A DNA stretch of 15,111 nt, from assembly GCA_002385755.1 (NCBI GenBank), contig DGED01000073.1, forward strand, positions 13,420 to 28,530, read 5' to 3'. Below, piece by piece: positions 1-7,275 of the stretch. The translations under genes were made by a program, and so were the position numbers. Source of the stretch: Caryophanales bacterium UBA3935 (GTDB lineage: Bacteria > Bacillota_I > Bacilli_A > ML615J-28 > CAG-698). The first letter of the stretch is position 1; every line of letters begins with the position of its first letter. Under the pieces are notes generated by a model that was given only the letters and a program-made list of their open reading frames with translations, was not told the DNA's origin and made no database searches.

Positions 1-1796
1 GATAAATCTTCGCTCCACCCGACCAAATCATATCCTTCTTTGATTATCGTTGGCGGGGTTACGCTTTCCCCAGGTTTGACCGTTTTGACGTCGATGACGG
101 AATTGTTCTCGTTTTTAAAGATAACGGTAAAATGCTCGACGCCAATAACTTCCGCCCCCTCGCTTAGCGCGTTAGTGTTCGACATTACCTTCACGCCGTA
201 ATAATAGCTCCCGGGGGAGTCGTCAACATAGGTCACTGTCGCGGCGGACTTTTCGGCGCCGATAATATCATAGATTTCTTCCGGAGCGTAAGTAATCGGG
301 GTTTTGCTGCGGTAGATCACGTAGGACTTCGCGTACGGGTTATTCTCGAAAGTTAAGACTTTTTCATCGTCGCTTACCGATATTTGTAATTGTTTCAATC
401 GCGGAAGTTTCACCCGGTTATATGTTCTAATCTCCGGCATAATCGCCTTGTATTTCCAGGCTTCCTCTTTGACGTTACGGAAATTTGCGGCGTAGTCGGC
501 GGCGCCGGTTTCCTCGTAGGCATACCTGAGGTGCTTGAAACTGTAGATACAGTGACCTTTTACGTTTTTCAGTTTGACGCCGTATTTCAACTGATTAAGC
601 GCCTCCAGCGGGTGGTTCTTCCAATCGCCGGCGCTCGCGATCATATATGCCCCCATCCCCGAGTAAAGGTTAACGTTTTTGTATTCGACGACCTTGTCCC
701 ACCAATCCATCACGTCAGCATAACCGGCGACTTTATGCTCGAATCCCCAATAGCTTTGGGGAAGGATATAGTCGATCCATTCGTTGTCGATCCATTTTTT
801 CGTGTCGCAGTACAAATAATCGCCGTAATGCGCGAAACCCGAGGTGTTTGACCCGGAAGGCGAGATTAAATTGCCGTTATCGTCATAGACGTAATTATCG
901 GTATAGCTTCCGTTACGGTAGATTCCAGTCGGCGAAATCCCGAGTTGGACGAGCCTTCCGGTTTGGAGGTTAAAGTCGCGCAAGGCCGCGGAAAGCTGCT
1001 CGATAAAGAGGTCTACCTGAAGGCGGCGGAAATTCTCAACCGATAGCCCTTGCGTGTTGTATTTGGCCCGGGTGACGCTGTCGTCGACGCCGCTAGCATA
1101 GAAATAGTCGTCGAAATGGATGGCGTCAACGTCATACTTCTCCGCGAGCTCAAGGCATGTCTCGACGATAAAATCCCTGACCGCGGGCTCTCCCGGGTTA
1201 AGAATGATTCCTTTTGATCCGCTTGAACCGGCCGTGTGTAACAAATACTCCGGGTTCGAGGCGATGTTTGATGCCGGCTCGGTCGCGGCGTAAGCGGCCA
1301 AATCGTCCGGGGCGCCGCTTGATTTTACCCGGTACGGGTTCATCCAGGCGTGAAACTCGATGCCTCTTTTATGACATTCCTCGATAATCCACGCGAGCGG
1401 ATCCCATTCCGAAAAATTTACGGCCGAATAGTAAGTCGATCTTTTGTTTAACGCCGAATCATATAAGGCGTCGTTGTAAATCCGAACATGAAACATCATC
1501 GCGTTAAGGTTATAATGTTCCATGATGGCGAAAACCTTGTTGATTTCCTCTTTGTATTGTTCGACGGAGCGAAAACGGTCGATGTCCGAGGTCATCGTCG
1601 AGATCCAGACGCCGCGAAAATCCCTGTCCGGAATCTCGTAGGCGTCGGGAATCCGGACGCGGATGTCGGTTCCCCTATGGGTGACATACCCGCCGCCGGC
1701 TTTTTCCAAATCAATCAAGTCGTAGGCTTTCGCCGCGTTCCCGCAAAAAACAATCGCGATAAAGACGATAATTATCGCGAGAAATTTTTTCTTCAT
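1..1796 (-). CDS. Exported family-10-like glycosyl hydrolase (GHL10/YngK type), C-terminus outside the window
   Basis: This frame opens at ATG 1796 and stays open for 598 codons to the window edge, so the stop is not seen. Residues 1-24 form a Sec signal peptide: a lysine-rich start, a hydrophobic core and a likely cleavage after AKA. From about residue 60 (FRGVWISTM) to about 380 it resembles the GHL10 family (PF02638). Visible motifs are GIEFHAWMNPYR near 145, LNPGEPAVRDF near 199, and the acidic DAIHFDDYFY near 224, whose aspartates sit where this family keeps its catalytic-type acids. A fibronectin-III-like stretch follows. The last residues before the edge (TVIFKNENN, then EGYDLVGW) look like the start of a Listeria-Bacteroides (InlB B/Flg_new) repeat. 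The likely role is cleavage of an extracellular or cell-wall glycan; the substrate cannot be read from sequence. AGAGAGG-type RBS lies 7-10 nt upstream. The cysteine at 18 does not form a good lipobox. No clear promoter was found. Confidence 0.85.
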   Translation of the reverse strand, partial: MKKKFLAIIIVFIAIVFCGNAAKAYDLIDLEKAGGGYVTHRGTDIRVRIPDAYEIPDRDFRGVWISTMTSDIDRFRSVEQYKEEINKVFAIMEHYNLNAMMFHVRIYNDALYDSALNKRSTYYSAVNFSEWDPLAWIIEECHKRGIEFHAWMNPYRVKSSGAPDDLAAYAATEPASNIASNPEYLLHTAGSSGSKGIILNPGEPAVRDFIVETCLELAEKYDVDAIHFDDYFYASGVDDSVTRAKYNTQGLSVENFRRLQVDLFIEQLSAALRDFNLQTGRLVQLGISPTGIYRNGSYTDNYVYDDNGNLISPSGSNTSGFAHYGDYLYCDTKKWIDNEWIDYILPQSYWGFEHKVAGYADVMDWWDKVVEYKNVNLYSGMGAYMIASAGDWKNHPLEALNQLKYGVKLKNVKGHCIYSFKHLRYAYEETGAADYAANFRNVKEEAWKYKAIMPEIRTYNRVKLPRLKQLQISVSDDEKVLTFENNPYAKSYVIYRSKTPITYAPEEIYDIIGAEKSAATVTYVDDSPGSYYYGVKVMSNTNALSEGAEVIGVEHFTVIFKNENNSVIDVKTVKPGESVTPPTIIKEGYDLVGWSEDL

Positions 1797-1831
1797 AAAT
1801 TCTTCCTCTCTCTCATTTATAATTCGGGCAA

Positions 1832-1850
1832 AATAATAAATACTATTATT
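1832..1850. repeat. AT-rich inverted repeat in the divergent spacer
   Basis: AATAATA and TATTATT form a perfect 7-bp inverted repeat around a 5-bp centre. The right arm overlaps the first two bases of a plus-strand TTGACA at 1849-1854. It sits between the divergent hydrolase and hpf genes, so it could be an operator. In DNA this AT-rich it could also arise by chance. Confidence 0.3.
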
Positions 1851-1877
1851 GACACATATAATTTTATGCATATTGTT

Positions 1878-1906
1878 TTGCATTGAAGCAATCGGTATGT
1901 TATAAT
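1878..1906 (+). promoter_or_regulatory. Probable hpf promoter, extended -10
   Basis: TATAAT at 1901-1906 is preceded by TG at 1898-1899, giving an extended -10. A weak -35 (TTGCAT, 1878-1883) lies 17 bp upstream. The -10 is 32 bp from the hpf start. A second possible promoter lies further up: TTGACA at 1849-1854 with TATTGT at 1871-1876 and a 16-bp spacer. Confidence 0.6.
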
Positions 1907-1938
1907 AAAATCAGAATCTAAGCAAAGGAGACTGTTAC

Positions 1939-2508
1939 ATGAAAGTTATTGTTCGGGGCAAAAACAAATTTAAACCTACCGAAGCGATCAGGAATTATGT
2001 CACCAACAAACTGCAAAAGATTGAACAATATTTTTCGAAAAAGCATGAGTTGGAGGCTAATGTTCTCTGCAAAGTTTATGACTCTCATCAGACCGTGGAA
2101 ATCACCATTCCGACCAAGAACATCCTATTACGGGCCGAGGCGAAAAACCAGTCCATTTACGGCGCGATCGACCTGGCGATAGACAAACTCGAAGCGCAAA
2201 TCAGAAAACACAAATCCAAAATTTACAAAAGCCTGAAAAAACGCGAGGGAATAGCGCGATATTATTCGGCACAGAGCGATTTCGATCTGGAAAAAATGAA
2301 GACCGAGATTATCGCCACGAATCTTGTAAAAGAAAAGAAAGTCGAGCTACGGCCGATGTCGGTCGATGACGCCATCCTGCAAATGGAGATGCTGGGACAT
2401 AATTTCTTCGTATTCCTGAATAGCGAAACCAACAAAGTATCGGTCATTTACCTGCGCGAGGATCAGAACTACGGAATAATTGAAACAACGCAAGAGGGAG
2501 AAATATAA
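1939..2508 (+). CDS. hpf: Long-form ribosome hibernation promoting factor (HPF)
   Basis: This 189-residue protein has the layout of the long HPF of Gram-positive bacteria. An N-terminal S30AE/YfiA domain (about residues 1-105) binds the 30S subunit in the mRNA/tRNA channel. A variable linker follows, then a C-terminal dimerisation domain (about 135-187) with the hallmark RPMSVDDAILQMEMLGHNFF and the VSVIYLREDQNYGIIE strand. In this family dimerisation joins two 70S ribosomes into an inactive 100S particle in stationary phase or stress, which protects ribosomes. The length matches the family (about 180-190). The start is fixed by AAAGGAG at 1924-1930, 8 nt before the ATG. It appears monocistronic, with its own promoter and a terminator whose hairpin loop contains the stop codon. 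It is the only plus-strand gene in the window that I accept. Confidence 0.97.
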   Translation: MKVIVRGKNKFKPTEAIRNYVTNKLQKIEQYFSKKHELEANVLCKVYDSHQTVEITIPTKNILLRAEAKNQSIYGAIDLAIDKLEAQIRKHKSKIYKSLKKREGIARYYSAQSDFDLEKMKTEIIATNLVKEKKVELRPMSVDDAILQMEMLGHNFFVFLNSETNKVSVIYLREDQNYGIIETTQEGEI

Positions 2509-2521
2509 TCTCCCCTTTTTT
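2496..2521 (+). terminator. Intrinsic terminator of hpf, overlapping its stop codon
   Basis: GGGAGA (2496-2501) pairs with TCTCCC (2509-2514) around a 7-nt loop that contains the hpf TAA (2506-2508). A run of six T follows at 2516-2521. Confidence 0.8.
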
Positions 2522-2525
2522 CTTT

Positions 2526-2547
2526 AAAAAAGGCGGGAAAACCGCCT
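2526..2547 (-). terminator. Intrinsic terminator of the leuS-side transcription unit
   Basis: On the minus strand AGGCGG pairs with CCGCCT (2531-2547) around a 5-nt loop and is followed by a T run (rc of 2526-2531). The stem overlaps the TAG stop of the 110-residue orphan gene. Together with the hpf terminator it closes two converging transcription units within about 50 bp. Confidence 0.85.
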
Positions 2548-2878
2548 AGCTTAAGCAAATAACCTGAACGCTTAATCCTTCGTCCATTATTTTCTCGAAT
2601 AAATCGTAGTAGTCGCGCAGATTAAATTGTTCAAAAAGGAAAAGCATTATTTCGTTGTCGTGCGAAATCGCGTCCTTAAGCAATAACCGCAGTTTGGACG
2701 AGCCGCTTAGGGCGTAGTCGTCCCTTTCGGGAAGGTGCGGGCAATTATCGCCCAAATAATAAACTGCGATAACTTGCCGGCCGATAACGATTAATTCGTC
2801 CTCGCGGCGATATTCGCACCCTGCGCAAGTATAAACGGAAAGCAAATCGAAAACGGTTCTTTTCCGCCCGCACTTCAC
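2546..2878 (-). CDS. Small cysteine-containing hypothetical protein
   Basis: I do not recognise this 110-residue product. It has five cysteines (residues 3, 18, 21, 46 and 108), including a CxxC at 18-21 (CAGC). A metal site or redox pair is possible, but no known zinc-ribbon spacing is present. There is no signal peptide or membrane segment. The C-terminal half is rich in acidic and hydrophobic residues (LFLFEQFNLRDYYDLFEKI) and looks helical. The frame opens at GTG 2878, 7 bp after the stop of the PH-domain gene. A GAGG lies about 12 nt upstream, so the start is not strongly supported, and there is no in-frame ATG near the beginning. Close spacing and the terminator at its stop make it the last gene of the leuS-side unit. 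Its codon use resembles that of its neighbours, which supports real coding. Confidence 0.65.
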   Translation of the reverse strand: MKCGRKRTVFDLLSVYTCAGCEYRREDELIVIGRQVIAVYYLGDNCPHLPERDDYALSGSSKLRLLLKDAISHDNEIMLFLFEQFNLRDYYDLFEKIMDEGLSVQVICLS

Positions 2879-2885
2879 GACCGGA

Positions 2886-3497
2886 TTATCCCTCGATCTT
2901 CGGCAATGAGCCCGCGCTTTTTTCCGGGATCGGCTTCGGGCGATAGCTTTGCGCTTCCGTAATCGTTTTTCCTAAATCGCGAATCATCTTGAACGTTTCG
3001 GAACGGACGACGATCCGGGTCGCTTTTTTAAGTTTGAAAAAATCGTTGGTTAAAGAGACTACCGACCCCATCGTGCTTTTCGTGAATATTTCGAGGGTGA
3101 ACACGCGGCGCCTGCTGAAAATAAGCACCAACAGACCGGCCAACAACACCGGCGCGCTAACATAGAGCATAACTTTCCCCAGGACGGAATTAAGACCGAA
3201 TCCGACCAAAGACAACAGGATAATGCCCAACGCGATTAATACTTGCATTTTTACCGCTTTTCGCCCGTACTCGCTTTTGATCCCGCCGATATGATTTACC
3301 GGGATTTCAAGCGTGTTTACGGTTTTGTTGCTCCATTCGGTGGATTTTTTGAAAAATACGAAACGAAAGTTGGTAATCAAAAAATAGCCGTAACCGCTGG
3401 GGTTTTGCGTTTTAAAGCCCTCATAGACGTTAATGATTTCTTCCCCGCGGGCAAGATTGATGACGTCGCCTATTTCGACCGACGTTTCCTTTACCAT
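2886..3497 (-). CDS. Membrane protein with bacterial PH/GRAM-like domain
   Basis: The product is about 203 residues. The N-terminal part (about 18-80) looks like a bacterial PH/GRAM-type fold, with the typical strand motif YFLITNFRFVFF at 38-49. Two adjacent hydrophobic helices follow (about 84-104 and 107-127), then a polar C-terminal region that returns to a PH-like strand pattern (VFTLEIF, IVVRSETF) and ends in a proline- and lysine-rich tail. The likely location is the cytoplasmic membrane with both ends in the cytoplasm; the function is unknown. An upstream ATG exists at 3503, but AGGAGG (3505-3510) ends only 1 nt before it and 7 nt before the ATG at 3497, so I chose 3497. It lies 65 bp downstream of leuS and 7 bp before the cysteine-containing orphan. 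The PH assignment comes from motif recognition, not a search. Confidence 0.8.
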   Translation of the reverse strand: MVKETSVEIGDVINLARGEEIINVYEGFKTQNPSGYGYFLITNFRFVFFKKSTEWSNKTVNTLEIPVNHIGGIKSEYGRKAVKMQVLIALGIILLSLVGFGLNSVLGKVMLYVSAPVLLAGLLVLIFSRRRVFTLEIFTKSTMGSVVSLTNDFFKLKKATRIVVRSETFKMIRDLGKTITEAQSYRPKPIPEKSAGSLPKIEG

Positions 3498-3504
3498 TTC
3501 CATG

Positions 3505-3510
3505 CCTCCT
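3505..3510 (-). promoter_or_regulatory. Ribosome binding site that selects the ATG at 3497
   Basis: A perfect AGGAGG (minus strand) is 7 nt from the ATG at 3497 but only 1 nt from the ATG at 3503. The shorter start is therefore favoured. Confidence 0.75.
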
Positions 3511-3517
3511 TTTTTTC

Positions 3518-3523
3518 ATTATA
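3518..3523 (-). promoter_or_regulatory. Possible internal promoter (extended -10) for the PH-domain gene
   Basis: TGATATAAT on the minus strand is an extended -10 with consensus TATAAT, in the 65-bp gap after leuS. The -35 region (TTCTTA at 17-bp spacing) is weak. Transcription would begin almost at the AGGAGG, giving a leader of roughly 15 nt. Confidence 0.45.
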
Positions 3524-3562
3524 TCACATAAAACTATTGATAAGAAACATTATCGGCATTTT

Positions 3563-5980
3563 TCAAATGACAATATTTACAATTTTATTGGGTACGACGA
3601 TAATTTTTCTAATCTCTTTGCCCGCCGTAAACTGCTTGACCTTTTCGCGCGCCAAAACCATGTCCTTCAAAGCCTCTTCCGGCGTGTCGATTTCAACATC
3701 AATCTTATCGCGGATCTTTCCGTTGATTTGAACGACCACGGTGACGGCGGCGGCTTTGATCTTCTCGGGGTCGTAAACCGGCCATTTCGCTTCGGAGATT
3801 GGCTTGTTCTTTAAGACAGTCTCGTTCAATTCCTCCGTCAAATGCGGGCATATCGGGTTCAACAAGATCAAAAATCCTTCCAAATACTCGCGGGGGATTT
3901 TCCTTTCTTTATAGCAGTCGTTAATAAAAATCATCATCTGGCTAATCGCGGTATTAAAGCGAAGGTTCTCGAAATCCTCGGTTACCTTTTTCACCGTTTG
4001 ATGAAAAACGCGCTCCAAGTTTTTGTTTTCCCCGACTATTTCCGCAAACTCCGTATAAAGACGGTAAACGCGGTCCAAAAAGCGGCGCGCGCCCTCGATA
4101 TTCTTTGTTGACCACGGTTTGTCGGCTTCCAACGGACCCATGAACATCTCATACAAACGGAACGCGTCGGCGCCGTACTCCCCGACGTAGGCGTCGGGAT
4201 TTAAAACATTCCCGCGGGACTTGGACATCTTCTCGCCGTCCTCGCCGAGAATCATCCCTTGGTTGAAAAGCTTCCTGAAGGGTTCTTTCGTGTTGACGAT
4301 CCCGCAATCATAAAGAACCTTATGCCAGAAGCGGGCGTACAAAAGATGCAAAACGGCATGCTCGGCCCCGCCGATGTATAAATCGACGGGCAGCCAGTTT
4401 TTAATTTTTTCTTTCGCTTCCGGGGTATTCAGGGGGATAAACCCGTCTTCTTCCTTCAGAATATAAGCGATATAATACCAGCAGCTTCCCGCCCATTGAG
4501 GCATCGTGTTGATATCGCGGCGGCCTTTGACGCCGTCGGCGCGGACGACGTTAAGCCAGTCCGCGGCCAGGGCAAGCGGCGCCTCGGCGACCATGCCTTT
4601 TTTCACATCCGGCAATTCCGGCAACAATAACGGCAACTCGTCAAGTTCCAATATTTCCGTCGCGCCGTCTTCCCAGAAAACGACGGGGAACGGCTCGCCC
4701 CAGTAACGCTGGCGGCTGAAGATCCAATCGCGCAAGCGGTAATTGACGCTTCTTTTCCCGAGACCGCGCTCCTCGAGCCACTCGGTTATTTTATTGATAC
4801 CGGTTTCCAGGTCCGTCCCGTCGATGAATCCCGAATTAACGTGCGGCGCGTCGCCGACGAACGCGGATTCGGAAATATCCCCGTCCAACACCTTTACGAT
4901 TGGGAGGCCGTACTTCTTCGCGAATTCGTAATCGCGCTGATCGTGGGCGGGAACGGCCATAATCGCGCCCGTCCCGTATGAGGAAAGCACGTAATCGGCG
5001 ATCCATATCGGGACCGGTTTTTCATTGACCGGGTTGATGGCGTAAGCGCCGGTGAAAACCCCGGTTTTATCTTTGTTTAAATCGGTCCGGTCCAAATCGC
5101 TGCGCGCTTTGGCGTATTCGATATATTTTAAGACTTCTTCCTTTCGATCCGCGGCGGCGATTTTCAAGACAAGCTCGTGTTCCGGCGCGAGCACGCAATA
5201 AGTCGCGCCGAAAAGCGTGTCCGGACGGGTCGTGAAAACGACGAATTCCTCGTCGGAGCCGGCGACGCGGAACGTGACCTCCGCTCCGGAACTTTTGCCG
5301 ATCCAGTTTCGCTGCATTTCCTTAATTGACTGCGGCCAATCGAGCTCTTCCAAGTCTTCAAGCAGCCTTTCCGCGTATTCGGTTATTTTGAGCACCCATT
5401 GGCGCATCGGTTTTTTTACGACGGGGAAATGACCTCTTTCGCTCACCATCCGGCCGTCGACGGTAATGACTTCCTCGTTAGCGAGAACGGTTCCCAAACC
5501 TTCGCACCAGTTAACCTCAACTTCCCTTATTTCCGCGAGACCGCGCTTGTAAAGCAGGGTAAAAATCCATTGCGTCCATTTATAGTATTCCGGGTCGCAG
5601 GTGGCGATTTCCCGGTCCCAATCATATGAAAACCCCAAGGCGTTCATTTGTTGTTTAAACACGCCGATGTTTTTCTTTGTAAAATCGGCGGGATCCTTTC
5701 CCGTCGTAATCGCGTATTGCTCCGCCGGCAGCCCGAAAGCGTCCCACCCCATCGGGTGCAGCACGTTATAGCCTTGCATTCTTTTCATGCGGGCGACGAT
5801 ATCGGTCGCCGTGTAACTTAACGGATGACCGACGTGCAGGCCGGCGCCGCTCGGGTAAGGAAACATGTCGAGAACATAAAACTTCGGTTTTCCCGGTTCG
5901 AACCGCGTTTTGAACGTTTTGTTTTCATGCCACCGTTTTTGCCATTTCTTTTCGATGGCGGTATGGTTGTAAAAACTCAT
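3563..5980 (-). CDS. leuS: Leucyl-tRNA synthetase
   Basis: LeuRS charges tRNA-Leu with leucine in the cytoplasm. At 805 residues it has the normal bacterial length. The class I signature is complete: [14 protein letters not shown] (40-53) carries the HIGH-type motif (HVGH), and KMSKS lies at 584-588. The CP1 editing domain, which hydrolyses mischarged tRNA, shows its threonine-rich TTRPDT (250-255) and the conserved aspartate region [10 protein letters not shown] (341-350). The insert after VNWC (156-159) lacks the other zinc cysteines, as in Bacillus-type Leu[11 protein letters not shown] (near 498) and [20 protein letters not shown] (near 535) are further conserved blocks. The ATG overlaps the stop of the DUF1189-like gene by 4 bp (ATGA), which implies translational coupling. 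The stop is TGA at 3563-3565. I see no terminator before the next gene, so readthrough into the PH-domain gene is likely. Confidence 0.98.
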   Translation of the reverse strand: MSFYNHTAIEKKWQKRWHENKTFKTRFEPGKPKFYVLDMFPYPSGAGLHVGHPLSYTATDIVARMKRMQGYNVLHPMGWDAFGLPAEQYAITTGKDPADFTKKNIGVFKQQMNALGFSYDWDREIATCDPEYYKWTQWIFTLLYKRGLAEIREVEVNWCEGLGTVLANEEVITVDGRMVSERGHFPVVKKPMRQWVLKITEYAERLLEDLEELDWPQSIKEMQRNWIGKSSGAEVTFRVAGSDEEFVVFTTRPDTLFGATYCVLAPEHELVLKIAAADRKEEVLKYIEYAKARSDLDRTDLNKDKTGVFTGAYAINPVNEKPVPIWIADYVLSSYGTGAIMAVPAHDQRDYEFAKKYGLPIVKVLDGDISESAFVGDAPHVNSGFIDGTDLETGINKITEWLEERGLGKRSVNYRLRDWIFSRQRYWGEPFPVVFWEDGATEILELDELPLLLPELPDVKKGMVAEAPLALAADWLNVVRADGVKGRRDINTMPQWAGSCWYYIAYILKEEDGFIPLNTPEAKEKIKNWLPVDLYIGGAEHAVLHLLYARFWHKVLYDCGIVNTKEPFRKLFNQGMILGEDGEKMSKSRGNVLNPDAYVGEYGADAFRLYEMFMGPLEADKPWSTKNIEGARRFLDRVYRLYTEFAEIVGENKNLERVFHQTVKKVTEDFENLRFNTAISQMMIFINDCYKERKIPREYLEGFLILLNPICPHLTEELNETVLKNKPISEAKWPVYDPEKIKAAAVTVVVQINGKIRDKIDVEIDTPEEALKDMVLAREKVKQFTAGKEIRKIIVVPNKIVNIVI

Positions 5981-6801
5981 TTTATAACACCCTTTCCGAT
6001 TGTTAAAGAGTTATTCATCTTAATCGCGTATATGATGGTCGTGATGATGCCGACATAAGACAAAATAGACAGCCCGTACAAATCGGCAAACAATCTAAAT
6101 ATCACGTAAGGAGCCAAAAGGTATATTATCAGCCGCCATAGCTGGGAAAACTTGACGTTCGCCTTGACCTGGATCAACGTCCTGAGAAACAACGTCACTA
6201 TCAGGCTGAAAATCAGCAGTTCTATCGCGTAAAATAAAAATCCGTAAACCCCGATTTGCATCAGTAAACTATAATGGCGGGTTTTATCGAGTTGGTCCCG
6301 GACGATCGGGAACACCTTGTCCCAAAACTGGTGATCGTTCGCGTTAGCAAGCGATAGATCGAGATTCTCCAAATCCCTGTATTCGCTATATGAAAATAGC
6401 TCTTTCCGATAAAAAAAATGAATCAAATATACTTTTTCCCTGGCAAAAACAACGGTTATTCTATTGGGCGTAATCTGCGGCTCGCTTTCCAGCTTGTCGT
6501 CAAAGACAATATAAAACGCCTGGTTCACGGGAATATTTAATTTGTCTTCCCCGTTATCGCTTGTTTTTGTCAGTTTATAATCCCTTATCTCATACGGGAT
6601 TTCATAATCGCGGAAAAGCGACCTGATTTCCCTTTTTGTTTCGTAACTTAGGGTATCGGTTTTGCTCACCAATATGACAAAAGGTATTAGCGATAATAAT
6701 ACCATTAAAATAAAAAACAAAACCGTGTATATTTTTTTATCGTCTTTTAAACTCGATACTTGCGAGGGGCGGAACAACCCGAATTTCAAACGCGTGAGCA
6801 A
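5977..6801 (-). CDS. DUF1189-like polytopic membrane protein
   Basis: This 274-residue protein has one hydrophobic helix near the N-terminus (about 24-45), a long polar segment (about 46-178) predicted to be outside the membrane, and three further helices (about 180-208, 222-240 and 242-262). The layout and the beginning (a short basic stretch, then FRPSQV before the first helix) recall the DUF1189 family of Bacillota, whose function is unknown. I place it there with moderate confidence. The start is TTG at 6801, supported by GGAGG (6810-6814) 8 nt upstream and a strong promoter just before it. Its TGA overlaps the leuS ATG by 4 bp, so it is the first gene of the leuS transcription unit and probably couples translation into leuS. 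No enzymatic motif is visible. Confidence 0.8.
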   Translation of the reverse strand: MLTRLKFGLFRPSQVSSLKDDKKIYTVLFFILMVLLSLIPFVILVSKTDTLSYETKREIRSLFRDYEIPYEIRDYKLTKTSDNGEDKLNIPVNQAFYIVFDDKLESEPQITPNRITVVFAREKVYLIHFFYRKELFSYSEYRDLENLDLSLANANDHQFWDKVFPIVRDQLDKTRHYSLLMQIGVYGFLFYAIELLIFSLIVTLFLRTLIQVKANVKFSQLWRLIIYLLAPYVIFRLFADLYGLSILSYVGIITTIIYAIKMNNSLTIGKGVIK

Positions 6802-6828
6802 CAGTGAATCCTCCGTTCTATAAATGTT

Positions 6829-6857
6829 ATTATACCAAAATCCACCCCTTTTTACAA
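6829..6857 (-). promoter_or_regulatory. Promoter of the DUF1189-like gene-leuS unit
   Basis: On the minus strand, TTGTAA (6852-6857), a 17-bp spacer and TGG-TATAAT (-10 at 6829-6834) form a good housekeeping promoter with an extended -10. The predicted leader is only about 20 nt, leaving no room for a T-box leader of the kind often found before aminoacyl-tRNA synthetase genes in Bacillota. Confidence 0.75.
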
Positions 6858-6967
6858 CAAATAACTTATATTTTCATCATTTATATTCGATTATACTTTA
6901 ATAATTTCCTATATTGTTAGATAACGATATTTTTACAATCAAAATTGTATACTCGTTTTATCCCCCG
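6858..6967. other. AT-rich spacer with no gene
   Basis: This stretch lies upstream of the leuS-unit promoter and downstream of the orphan-frame terminator. It is very AT-rich and has no open frame of note. A second minus-strand TATAAT occurs at 6890-6895, but without a recognisable -35. I see no RNA gene or repeat of consequence. Confidence 0.5.
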
Positions 6968-7002
6968 AAAAAAAAGGGCCAACCACACGGCGTGGTTAGC
7001 CC
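6968..7002 (-). terminator. Strong intrinsic terminator after the startless reading frame
   Basis: On the minus strand GGGCTAACCAC pairs with GTGGTTGGCCC (one U-G pair) around a 5-nt loop and is followed by eight T. It is an 11-bp uninterrupted RNA stem. On the plus strand the same position would be a C-A mismatch, so the structure is adapted to minus-strand transcripts. Confidence 0.9.
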
Positions 7003-7025
7003 GTTATTCAAAGACTATCCTTCAT

Positions 7026-7253
7026 TTATAATTTTTTTACGGGATTAATGTCGGCTTGCCTTGCCGGCTCCCGTTCTACCAAGGCGGCCAGCAAATCGTC
7101 GTAATTCGAAACCCTTGGTTTTAAACCGTAATCTAAGTTATCGTAAGCCAACCGAGCGGCTTGCGCGTAGCGCGCGTTCGCCAAAGTCGCTTCAGTCGCG
7201 AAGATGATTTCTTGTGGGCTCTTTATTTCGTCGCAAACAAAAAAAGCGCGTTT
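7026..7253 (-). pseudogene. Startless open frame, probable C-terminal gene remnant
   Basis: This minus-strand frame runs 75 codons to a TAA at 7026-7028. It begins after an in-frame TAA that lies inside the lpdA terminator, and it has no ATG or GTG; the only TTG (7182-7184) would give 52 residues without a visible RBS. The product is protein-like rather than random: QEIIFATEATLANARYAQ, then a tyrosine- and leucine-rich helix (AARLAYDNLDYGLKPR), then DDLLAALVEREPARQADIN and a KKL end. Codon choice resembles that of the neighbouring genes, and an excellent terminator follows 24 bp after the stop. I read it as the surviving C-terminus of a lost gene. I do not recognise the family. It could also be a short gene with an unusual start. 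Confidence 0.5.
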
Positions 7254-7263
7254 TTAACGCGCT
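7239..7263 (-). terminator. Intrinsic terminator of the gcv operon (after lpdA)
   Basis: AGCGCGT (rc of 7257-7263) pairs perfectly with ACGCGCT (rc of 7245-7251) around a 5-nt loop and is followed by seven T. It begins 12 bp after the lpdA stop. Confidence 0.9.
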
Positions 7264-7275
7264 CTTGTTAAAAAT

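Noticed and set aside
390..1886. Plus-strand open frames at 390-851 and 1488-1886
   Set aside because: They are antisense to the glycosyl hydrolase, whose minus-strand frame is open for 598 codons with a signal peptide and family motifs.
3243..3731. 162-codon plus-strand open frame spanning the leuS end and the PH-domain gene
   Set aside because: It crosses two real minus-strand genes and their promoter region, and has no RBS or recognisable motif.
6802..6860. T-box leader upstream of the leuS unit
   Set aside because: The promoter is only about 28 bp from the start codon, so there is no room for a specifier stem or antiterminator.
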